The notes under the pieces: generated by a model
Database searches by the model: none
What the model was told of the DNA's origin: nothing
What the model saw: only the letters and a program-made list of their open reading frames with translations
Shown here: piece after piece, positions 55,498-64,000 of the stretch
Layout: each line of letters opens with the position of its first letter
Position numbering within the stretch: the stretch's first letter is position 1
Translations under genes and position numbers: made by a program
Assembly (NCBI RefSeq): GCF_003589595.1
Contig: NW_020654748.1
Span: forward strand, 6,205,140 to 6,269,139
Length of the DNA stretch: 64,000 nt
DNA from: Hyposmocoma kahamanoa
Lineage: Eukaryota > Arthropoda > Insecta > Lepidoptera > Cosmopterigidae
Reading direction: 5' to 3'

Positions 55498-55778
55498 CCT
55501 CGCCGTTTCGGACGTATTGCAATGTCTATAGGCACGAAGGGACTGAAAAAAGCTTTCATCGTTACGGGATACAGTTAACAGCAAATGTAAACGACATCAA
55601 GTATCGCCCGACAAGTCGATGGATATCGTTACTTGTGTGTCGGTCTAGTGACAACCCTAGTGCATAAATGAAAAATGAAGATCAAGCTAGAAAAACTCGC
55701 ACAGCTCGAAGATGCTGACGCTCGCCACTTCAGTCCTTTCGATACCATAGACGTTGTAATACATCCGAAACGTCGCGG
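55498..55778. mobile_element. 281-bp MITE with TTA target duplication
   Basis: The outer 50 bp of each end are inverted copies at about 80% identity (CGTTTCGGA-GTATT-CAA and GACTGAA blocks). TTA flanks both sides (55495-55497 and 55779-55781). No coding sequence. Fits PIF/Harbinger-type MITEs. Confidence 0.82.
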
Positions 55779-55781
55779 TTA

Positions 55782-56184
55782 ATAAATATTTTTTATACAT
55801 GATTAAGTCCCGAATTAAAAATCAAATAATTTATTCCACATGTGAATTACCTTTGTCTACTGTAAAGCAGCACTGTTCTTGGTTGAAAGTTAGAGAGAGC
55901 CGCAGGCATAGCAGACATAACATCTTATTTTCTACGGCTGAAAACGAATTTGCTATGTGAAGGAGCCTTAATACCGCAAATGTCTAACTAGACGGCCGTA
56001 ACCAATTTTCACCACATCGATTAGTTCCAGATCGATCAATTTGAATACCATTATGCCAAACATTTATCACATTATTATATCAAACGGTATTTATACAGTA
56101 ATATGGATAATGCTGTAAATAAAATAAGACGTCTAATTCACAGCTATTTTATTAGACAGTATTCAAATAATTAATACGTTTGTT
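55782..56184. other. No feature recognised
   Basis: AT-rich sequence with nothing supportable. Confidence 0.4.
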
Positions 56185-58810
56185 CCCAAGGAGCACACTT
56201 TATAAGCCTTAAAACTGTTATATATATAAACAGTCTTAATATGGTATAGATTTAGATAATAGTTCTAGATAAATGGTTTTAGAAAAAAGAAGTTGCTCTT
56301 AAAGACTTATTTCACTCAAGTCAAAATTGTAACACCTTCTTAATACCAAACAACTTAATTAAGTGTAATCTCTCTTAAGATTTACTCTTATGGTCCTTAT
56401 TTTAAGTTCATCTGTAGAACAACTAATTATTTTTAGTAAAATTGTTCTATACACATCCAGTAAAGTCTATTAATACTCTAAAAACTAGTGTTCCTAAGTT
56501 TATTCTAGATATATTTAATTTATAGACATTCTGTAGTGCTTGTACTTGTGACAAACACGTTATAGCGCGTCTTCAGTAGATTTTATTTAAAAAAATACTA
56601 CAATTAGGGTTTTTACTGTATTGGACGTTGTAAAAGTTCATGCAAAATGGATAAAGTAAAGAATATTAATCGATCTGGTGGAGGTGGTGAACCTTGGATA
56701 TTAAGTCACATCATTCGATACAATCAGCGTAGCCAATGCCAATTGTTCAAGATAGAGAAATAAATGTAGGCCATACAAATATTTCTCCCGACCCGGGAAT
56801 CGAACCTGGGACCCCTGCATGGCAGTCCGGCTGCTATCAGTCCGGATGCTAACCGTTCGGCCACGGAGGCAGTTATATTAATTACAATATTAATTAGATT
56901 CAACATTAATCTGTAATCAGTCTGAACAAAAAATCATTTTTCTTTGCCTTACAAAATTAGGTAAATTGATTATTTTTTGTACATTTGGTGACACTATGTT
57001 AACGTTAGAAATAATCAACGTGTTTCGACCTATATTTAATATATAAAGTTGACGAGTGGTAAGTTGTGGTGTGGAAGTACCAACTGCTCGGCTTTGTTTA
57101 TCAATAGCTGATTTCGTTTTGCTTCATACCAGGGACCGGCCTAAGCGGGCGAAGGAATCGCGAACTCAACACGCACCGACTGATAATTTTACAATTCAGA
57201 ACAAAGTGCTCTAATAATAATTGTATTTAAGCTGCTTGTTAATAATACGAGAGATGTGCGATGTTGAAAAACACGTCGATATAGTCCATCACAGTGTTTC
57301 TAACAGTAACGATCAAACTAGCGATGCATCAGCAATTGATAGATTAAACAAAATGATAAAATGTTAGAATCCCCACATTTTCCTCACATAGCGCCAATTC
57401 CACAAAATCCCCAATCTAGTTGAAACTCCCCACAATTTGGGGAATTCCCTACAAATTGGCAACCCTGGATACAATAGTCGTAATTCGCGCTCGGGCCGAT
57501 CATGGCCGGCATTTGTTTGTTGACAAATAAATAAACATTGTGAAGTAATTCCGTGTTGTGAAATGATAAAAACAATTGAAATGAGCGCACAAACTACTGT
57601 ACTTCAATGTTGTGTATGTGTATTGTGCTGTCTATCAATAGAATACAGTGAAAACATTGTGTGAAATGTGGTTGGCGTGAAGAAATAACCTCAATTTTTC
57701 ATTGTATATCAATATGTCATTAAAATATTCCTTATATTTATATGATAGGAAATTTATCCACCTTTCTAGTCTTATTATAACACATTCCATATAATTATAT
57801 AGAATAACGTTTTTTTGCGACAAATTGGATTTTTTCAATTGTTTTTTTGACCTAGTGTTTTGAAAAGTTTTTTATTGCATAATACTCTCAATATTTGCTA
57901 ACTTTATAAAGGTTTTGTAATGCTGTCGAAAGAAAAAAATCGCTTAGAAACATCGCGTTTTGTAGACAATCATAAGAACTTCATAGGAGGAATATTCTTC
58001 TACAAGTTCAACTACACTAAAGCAAGTAAAAATAATCTTTTCGTATTCTAAGGTTTTTCTATAGATAAAGCTATAGACAAAATGCTCCCAACTGTGTTTT
58101 GAATAAAGCTTTAAATTCTTATCGCCATTTTTATTTTTAGCCGAGAAAAATTTCTTTTCTTTTTAAAAAGTAAATCTAAGTTGAAATTAGCTTGAAGAAG
58201 CCTAGAATTTCTTGGAAATGGTTTGTTTTGTGAGTTATTTTGTATATTTAAGCTTTCTATAAATATTTAAAAAAGAAAATCGATAACTGTATTTTTATTA
58301 AGTTTATATTTTATACATAAATATTTAAAATTTAGCGAGCGCATTACATTTATGGCAGGTGCTGTAAGGTGCTGCAGGCAAGTGATGTAAACACTTTTCA
58401 CTATGTATTTAAAGTCGCATGTCAATTTGCGCTTTCTAACCGATTAAATATTGCGCGAAAAAGTCAGAAATATTATATCTAATTTCGCCATGTTGCAATT
58501 TTGATAGTTTATATTTTGTAAGCCATTAAACTTGAAATCTATTAGTATTAAGAGAATTGCGTCTTATGTTTGTAACGCTTTAGTATTTTGGTTTTAAAAT
58601 AGCATTACTAAGAAAACTATCATAGACTATAAATTATCTAAAAACTGTCTACAAGACTAAATAAAAACTGTCTACATTCTACAAATGGTCTTGTAACATT
58701 CTAGAAGGGTTACTTGAGAAAAAAGATAAGAGTCACTCTTAACACTACCTACAGATAGTTTCTCAAAGCACTCTTGTGATCTACCAATAAAGTTGTGCCC
58801 ACTTTTACTT
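56185..58810. other. AT-rich region, possibly a large degenerate TIR element
   Basis: GGAGCACACTTTATAAGCC near the left and, inverted, GGGCACAACTTTATTGG near the right (ending about 58802) are similar. Both are followed inwards by AT-rich arms rich in TCTAGATAA- and CTCTTAA-like words. Short frames inside start with good contexts (AAAATGGATAAAG at 56645; ATGTGCGATG at 57255) but have no recognised domain. I cannot confirm a target duplication. It may simply be AT-rich spacer. Confidence 0.3.
56748..56875 (-). repeat. Family C tRNA-derived SINE, 3' truncated
   Basis: Reverse-oriented: body AGAGAAATAAATGTAGGCC and AATATTTCTCCCGACCCGG, box B complement GGAATCGAACC, box A complement CCGTTCGGCCA. 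The head carries an internal duplication of GCAGTCCGGCTG / CAGTCCGGATG. Confidence 0.87.
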
Positions 58811-59211
58811 TAAATTATCTAGAAAACTTCTTCGAGATATCTTGAGGGAATTTGAACTCTTAAAATATTCAATCGAATTAAATTCTATTAGATATCTTAT
58901 AGTACATATTTAGATATGCTGCTTGGGTTATATCTATAGATAAACATATATGAGTATTTACGCACTTGTTTTTATCTAATCGAAATGAAGCTAAAAGTTT
59001 TGTGTAATTTTTGTATCACTAAATCGTCATTAGCTTAGTGAATCATGAATTATTGTTTGCAAATTATTATGGGTAAGACCTCGTATTGCGTAAATGTTAC
59101 TGAACATCTACCTTTAGAATGTACCGCTTTTGTCCCTTTTTAATGTACGAGTAGATGCACGGTTGTGGCAAAGTTGACTGACTTTGAATACTGTAGCCTC
59201 AAATGTCGCTG
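58811..59211. other. No feature recognised
   Basis: AT-rich sequence leading to a minisatellite. Nothing supportable. Confidence 0.35.
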
Positions 59212-59282
59212 CACGATGTTGTGCATCATGATGTTGTGCGTCATGATGTTGTGCGTCACTATGTTGTGCGTCACGATGTTGC
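59212..59282 (+). repeat. 15-bp minisatellite, about 4.7 copies
   Basis: Unit CA(C/T)(G/T)ATGTTGTGCRT repeats without indels. Because the unit is 15 bp it keeps a frame open (HDVVR units) within a 60-codon frame, which is probably a by-product. Confidence 0.92.
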
Positions 59283-60146
59283 AAATCCATTGTTGCCTGG
59301 TGAATATAAAAACGTTATTGACTGTGCACGCTTAGTATGGAAAATTGAAATTGTTTGTCACGATTGTTTGTCAAAATTATTTTAATCAATGTTATTTACT
59401 ATCAAGGGTACTATCACCAGATGCCTAATAACCTCTATAAGTACATGATATGTTTTGTCTCTTGTAATTTAATACCCTCAGGAAATTTGTAAGAAAAATC
59501 TTATTACGAAAGAGGAAAATACGTAAGATATACAAAAGATAGGTTTTTTTTTAAAGAAATTTGTTACAGCCTATCTACATAGGAAGTAATAATTTAGGAA
59601 AATGACCAACAGAAGTCAATAAAATATACCTAAAAAACAAAATTACATTATACTATTTGTGTACAAATTACATATATGTTTACAATTTACGATATCTTCA
59701 CATGTGATTTAATACGATCAACTATTCCTAAAGGAAACCGGCAAGAAACCAGTGCTACTATATTATTTAACACATGTTGGTCCTGCAGTTAGCAAAATTT
59801 AACATAAAACTATTGTAATTTTTTTTCTGTTTGAGGTTATGCCGGTACAAATTATAGGTACGCAGTTCCTTGCGTCAGTAGTCAAAAACTTCTATAGATT
59901 AATTGATTTAATCACGGCTTGGTAATTATTAAACAGTTAAACGATTTAATATTTACGCCTAATTATGACGTATTTCCACTTGATGATAAATATTGTTATA
60001 TAAAGTATTACTGGTATGACTCAGAACAAGTAATTGTTTATTCATTGAAGCATAAATTCCTAAGCTCTAAAAGCACAACTCGAATTATTGGACTGAATTA
60101 TTTAATTATTCAACTTTGTTTGTAAGTGTATAAATCTACGTCTGTG
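59283..60146. other. No gene recognised
   Basis: AT-rich. A 68-codon frame at 59919-60125 has no domain. Confidence 0.4.
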
Positions 60147-60149
60147 TAA

Positions 60150-60469
60150 AGGTGGCTTCCCACAGCCTGTGATTTACCGATGACCTCGCGTAAGCACCAA
60201 CGCGCCAAAAGAAGAGTTAGCCTCGTCCTTGGTAATGCGGACGCGTCCGTAACAGTCACAGAAATCCGAATAAATATCTATTTATTTAGATTTCTTTGGT
60301 AGCAATGCATGGATCAACGTAAAATAGGCGGGTCTGATACGCGACGATAGGTTGTAATTCTGTAGTTGATTAATTATTAATATGAAAAGGGCAGGGCCGG
60401 TGTGTGGATATCGGTGGACGTCGGCCGTGTTAGAAAATCTATAAAATCATGGATCATGGGAGGCAGCCT
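60150..60469. mobile_element. 320-bp MITE with TAA target duplication
   Basis: Ends AGGTGGCTTCCCA...TGTGATTT and, inverted, AGGCTGCCTCCCA...CATGATTT agree imperfectly over about 28 bp. TAA flanks both sides (60147-60149 and 60470-60472). The inside has GC-rich patches. Fits PIF/Harbinger-type MITEs. Confidence 0.65.
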
Positions 60470-60472
60470 TAA

Positions 60473-61432
60473 TGAGATTTAATTTTATGTAAAAATTTAA
60501 AATAAATTAAAAGAGACCAAGAACTGCAATTTTTGAAAATTTTCATATTAAAACTACGTTAAATAGGAAAAGCAGTGCATTAAAGTTAAGCGCCACTAAA
60601 GTACTAATTTATGCATGCTCTTTTACAAAACGTAGCTTTTTAATATTCATTTATGTATCTGCAGTACACTTCAGTCTTTTCGGCATGCATTGAAGCTATA
60701 TCTGCATTTAAGACAGTAGGATGGTGAGAGGACGGACGGGAACATGATTAACCCTTTCGCTGTCTCCGCCTGTCGTAGTCCCACAGGAACGAACCCAATT
60801 TACCAACTCGTGGCTGTTGTTGCGACCGCTTTGCAGTAGGTTTTTCTAGCTTCTTCTATTGGAGAGTTTTGCTCGTGTTGCTGTAATGCTCTTTTCACTT
60901 TTTCTGTGCTCTCTCTCTTTGTCATCCTTTTTTTACTTTTTTTTATCTTGTATCTGTAAGTAAAGGCCATTTCGTTTTATAATCATCCAGCATGATGTGT
61001 GATGCACCACACATAGCACGAGAAACATTTTTTTGTCGCTTATGAGCGAAATGTGATGATCAGGTACAAGGGGTATTATATTAAAATACACGAATATCTT
61101 AGATGTTGCTGTTTGATATTCAAAATGTAAGGAGACAATGGGTTTGTCGCGAGATGTCATTAGCGCAAGCCCCGCGGGTGCAAATCTAATTTGAAAACAA
61201 GTCCCTGTTGTTATGACCTACAAGTAATCTCTGCGTTCTTAGTATTAAAGATTAAAATTCAATCGCACGTTCCTAAATTGAGTAAACTGTTTTTAACTTT
61301 AGTTTTAATTTACTTAAAAAATGTAGTAAAAAAACTGGCCATAACAGATAAACAAAACTATGTTCAAGATGCTTAAATAATGTACGAGCCTGAATACACA
61401 CATTTTATATTCATATTATAAGATGCTACTAA
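60473..61432. other. No gene recognised
   Basis: Contains T-rich runs at 60895-60955. Open frames of 61-75 codons have no domain. Confidence 0.4.
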
Positions 61433-61434
61433 TA

Positions 61435-62070
61435 CATAGGGCGCACTATAAGTTTCTAGAACTGGCCACTTACATTAATAATATTTAAAAAGTAATTACA
61501 ACGTTTGAAAATGGAACTCTTTGGCTGTAGAATACAGTTTGTTTCATCTGACTGTCACTTGTTTTTACATTGTGGCGTCATTTTAGAAATTGGTTGTCTA
61601 CATCACCATGGATTTAACTTAAATTTTCGTAGTATGATTTTCTACGAGTTTAAGTGTAATTCAACAGCTCAGCGGAGCTTCGCTCGGCTTCGAACTGCTT
61701 TTGGCGATGTAGCACCATGCAAGACGACTATTTATAAACGCGGTCGTGTGAATCTCAGTGACGAATTTCGTGATGGTCGCCCGTCCATTGCTGTGAACAA
61801 AAATATGGATGCTGTGCGCTGTGTGATCAAAACAGGCAGGCATGTGACGTACCATGAGATTCGGGCATCTTTTGGCTTAAGCATGAGTCAAATACAATAC
61901 ATACTACACAAACATGTGGGTGTGAAAAAGCTGTGCTCTCGGTGGATCACACACAATTTGACTGAGGCTCAAAAACGGATCGCGTCACTTGGTGCAATGC
62001 CATGCTTACCAGATTCAACGAAGGGGCGTCAAATTTGGTGTAGAACATAGTAACAGGTGACGAAACATAT
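61435..62070 (+). mobile_element. Mariner transposon, truncated copy 2
   Basis: The left end CATAGGGCGCACTATAAG after TA (61433-61434) is the terminus of the mariner at 38141-39433. The non-coding leader AAAATGGAACTCTTTGGCTG also matches. The copy stops at the first catalytic motif (GTGACGAAAC, about 62065), where RTE sequence begins. No right terminus. Confidence 0.9.
61610..62050 (+). pseudogene. Mariner transposase, N-terminal part, broken
   Basis: From MDLT (a stop follows at the next codon) the frame reads FRSMIFYEFKCN, then RGRVNLSDEFRDGRPSIAV, VTYHEIRASFGLSMSQIQY, LHKHVGVKKLCSRWITHNLT and EAQKRIASLGAMPCLPDS. These are the helix-turn-helix DNA-binding region and the linker before the catalytic domain. 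The catalytic domain is absent, so it cannot cut DNA. Confidence 0.88.
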
Positions 62071-62300
62071 AACGAGATCGAATCGGTAATGAGGATATCC
62101 GTGAAAGAACCAAAGTAAACAACATAGCATAAAGAATTGGAAGTGGCAGTGAGCGCGAGCATATTGCTCGTAGAACAAATAGTCGATAGGGCCATTGAGT
62201 TCTCGAGTGGCTACCGCGTACTAGAAGACGCAGCATGGGTAGATCATCAACAAGGTGGCCCGATGACCTCCCCGGACGCATGCAGCAGAAGACCGTTAGT
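62071..62300 (+). pseudogene. RTE C-terminal fragment joined to the truncated mariner
   Basis: The translation in changing frames gives RDRIGNEDIRERTKVNNIA near 62080, then EHIARRTNSR, and GRSSTRWPDDLPGRM near 62240, matching the RDRIRNE-IRxRTKVxDI and GRPPxRWxDDL motifs of RTE C-termini. Broken by stops. The (GAT)n tail is missing. Confidence 0.75.
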
Positions 62301-62652
62301 TGTGGCGTTCTTTGGGGAAGACCTATCTCATCCAGGACCAGCACTGCCCAGCTAAGCCGAAAGGTGCTATCTCTGAGATACGCCCTTTTAGTTTTATTTA
62401 TACCATTCAATAGCTATAATAATTTCACATCTAATGCTATAATAGAAATAGCGCTACCTAACTTAAAACATTTAAAAAACCACCAAGAAGTATTTTTATA
62501 GCTCAAATTTTTCTTAAATTACAACTCCTATTGAAATAGCGCTTTTCGGCTTATCAGGGCAGAGCAGTGGTCATCTTTCTGATATTTTTCTTCTTTATAT
62601 CTTATATAGTCTTTATGTTTTTACGATGGCCATTTTGATGGTCTTTTTTTTT
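62301..62652. other. No feature recognised
   Basis: AT-rich sequence between repeats. Nothing supportable. Confidence 0.35.
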
Positions 62653-62735
62653 AGTGACGGGACGAACAAGTCGTGCGCCTGGTGGTAAGCTACACGCCTA
62701 AATTGTATAGATCTGAGGGTAACTGCCACTGCGTC
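62653..62735 (-). repeat. Family A repeat, partial
   Basis: Reverse-oriented 3' part: GTGACGGGACGAACAAGTCG, TGGTAAGCTACACGCCT, then a deletion and GATCTGAGG-TAACTGCCAC. Confidence 0.8.
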
Positions 62736-62970
62736 AGTCTCCGCCTTCGCTGGATTCTGGGGCAAACGCTTCACGCACTTTTGTGATCGTGATACTTGTA
62801 CTTTCTAACATATTGGAAACTTTTTTAAACAGTTCTCGTCATAGTAATGTAAAATACCAGATTTTAACTATTATTTTACAGGTACGAAACCAGTTTAAAA
62901 AAGTTCCTTTTCGAGGCATCGATGCCGTCAATTGTTTTACGACAGGGTGACGAGCGAGCGAGAGTTTAGA

Positions 62971-63168
62971 GCGGTAGAGCTTCTTGTCGAAGAGTTCGTC
63001 CATGAAAGTACTGCCCTGGTGTAAAGGGTGCTGGTGAAGTTACAGGCACATGGGATTTGTAAACTTGTGTCTCAGGATGACGAGCGCAGTGGCAGTGCCC
63101 CTAAGATCTTTGCAATTTAAAGCTCTGGCATTGCACCTCCCATTCCGTCACTTGATAATAAAAAATAA
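62971..63168 (+). repeat. Family A repeat, internally deleted
   Basis: GCGGTAGAGCTTCTTGTCG, AAGGGTGCTGGTGAAGTTAC, CACATGGGATTTGTAAACTT, GATCTTTGCAATTTAAAGC and CCGTCACTTGATAATA, with gaps between the blocks. Confidence 0.83.
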
Positions 63169-63169
63169 A

Positions 63170-63405
63170 AATCCTACTGCCGGGCACGGGTCACCTCTAA
63201 GAAGAGGGTTTAGGCTAGCAATGGGACGAGTTGTATTTGTTTCAAAGTAACTCGAGTTGACTCGTTACAGGAGTAACTCGAGTAAACCAAGTTAAATAAC
63301 TTGATTCGCCCATCGTTAGTTTGGGCCACAGTCTGCTACACTGGCCCAATGCGGGTTGGAAACTTTACATGTCTTCCAAGAATTGTGAACCGTGTTCGGC
63401 GGCGT
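63170..63405 (+). repeat. Interspersed repeat interrupted by a 103-bp MITE
   Basis: CTACTGCCGGGCACGGGTC, CTCTAAGAAGAGGGTTTAGG and, after the MITE, GGCCCAATGCGGGTTGG belong to a repeat common in moth and butterfly genomes in my recollection. Its two halves join cleanly if the MITE and one copy of its target duplication are ignored. Confidence 0.55.
63216..63318. mobile_element. 103-bp hAT-like MITE with 8-bp target duplication
   Basis: Ends TAGCAATGGGACGA and, inverted, TAACGATGGGCGAA are similar. The flanks are GTTTAGGC (63208-63215) and GTTTGGGC (63319-63326), an 8-bp duplication with one mismatch. The TA(G/A)C(A/G)ATGGGC-type ends and 8-bp duplication fit hAT. It has inner palindromic GTAACTCGAGT words. 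Confidence 0.78.
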
Positions 63406-63487
63406 TTCATCAGATTGTTTTTCTTCACTGTTAGCGAGAGGGGCTGCTAATTCACAAAATGTATATATAACTTAAAAATTAAACTCG

Positions 63488-63572
63488 TAAAGTGCCTACA
63501 TGTCACCACAAGGATTCGAACCATCGACCTGGTAACCGTTCTTCCATTGGGCAACCACGACTACACCTTAAT
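63488..63572 (-). repeat. tRNA-like sequence, probable SINE head
   Basis: On the minus strand GTCGTGGTTGCCCAATGG is followed by a perfect box B GGTTCGAATCC and then CTTGTGGTGAC, which pairs with the start. The A-box half is unusual for a working tRNA, so a SINE head is more likely than a tRNA gene. Confidence 0.5.
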
Positions 63573-63984
63573 AGAAAAACATAAACATGAATGTAAAATT
63601 TTTGCAACAGTACAATTCAAGTAAAACAAGAACTAAAACCACAAAACATTTCCCGAGTTGTAAACATCAAAGCAAAATTTGATTTTCACTTTAGAAAATT
63701 TTACTAAACTATCATTCTCATTCGGTATGTACTTCATTGTTTATTGCTTTCATATTAACTTAAATATAAATTGCGTGTATCGTTATAATTAAATAGTGCC
63801 ATAGTAATTAAATGGGTATTATAGTCGAATAAAACAAATAAAAATATTCGTGCAAATCGCAAAAGAATTCTTCATTTAAAAGTATTTATGCCTCAATCGC
63901 CATGTTTGATAGATATAGAATGATCGCAGTATTCATTACAGTTATTTATTTTTTTACATCAAGGATTAACCTTATTGTACATTT

Positions 63985-64000
63985 ATTAACCGACTTCGAA
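63985..64000 (+). mobile_element. Family E repeat, start only (cut by window end)
   Basis: ATTAACCGACTTCGAA is the left terminus of the family E repeat (compare 20133-20150). The rest lies beyond the window. Confidence 0.6.

Noticed and set aside
57255..57368. 37-codon frame starting ATGTGCGATG
   Set aside because: Coding-like composition, but too short and without a good splice donor or recognised motif to call as a gene.

Overview
The window looks like nuclear DNA from a moth or butterfly. It is AT-rich and carries almost no long intact reading frames. It is packed with repeats of the kinds typical of lepidopteran genomes: mariner transposons, RTE-, Jockey- and R1-clade retrotransposon fragments, several tRNA-headed SINE families and many MITEs. 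The assignment to Lepidoptera is an inference from this repeat content, not from a diagnostic gene.

Only one host coding feature is well supported. It is a 45-codon first exon on the minus strand at 1716-1850, with an in-frame upstream stop, a good start context and a GTAA splice donor. It resembles the N-terminus of insect acyl-CoA synthetase/luciferase-like (AMP-binding) enzymes; its later exons would lie left of the window. A second, weaker exon candidate of unknown family sits at 11432-11520 on the plus strand, in a GC-rich island broken by a transposon. Everything else that reads as protein is transposon debris.

Layout. 1-2.7 kb: the first exon, part of its intron and its upstream region. 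2.7-9 kb: scattered repeats, two non-LTR remnants and a cluster of tRNA-headed elements around a double perfect palindrome. 9.5-14.4 kb: three terminal-inverted-repeat (TIR) elements, one of them a 900-bp element with 9-bp target duplications and arrays of a TATAA-like word. 15.4-18.9 kb: an R1-clade 3' end, an RTE element interrupted by a SINE, a 606-bp TIR element and a 228-bp MITE. 19-25 kb: interspersed repeats. 26.4-29.9 kb: a decayed Jockey-type element on the minus strand. 30.5-36 kb: a second RTE copy and SINEs. 38.1-39.4 kb: a full-length but dead mariner. 40-47.5 kb: repeats. 47.76-50.01 kb: a 2.26-kb P-element-like transposon with a THAP-type N-terminus and perfect 8-bp target duplications. 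50.8-56 kb: repeats, a second copy of the 228-bp MITE and two small elements with 3-bp target duplications. 56-59.3 kb: AT-rich possible large element and a minisatellite. 60-64 kb: another MITE, a truncated mariner, an RTE end and nested MITEs.

The transposons do not work together as a system; the window records successive insertions, several with readable nesting order. The most interesting items are the P-like element, the 900-bp TATAA-array element, the tRNA-headed elements with inverted termini, and the 228-bp MITE pair. All family assignments come from reading motifs by eye and need database searches.
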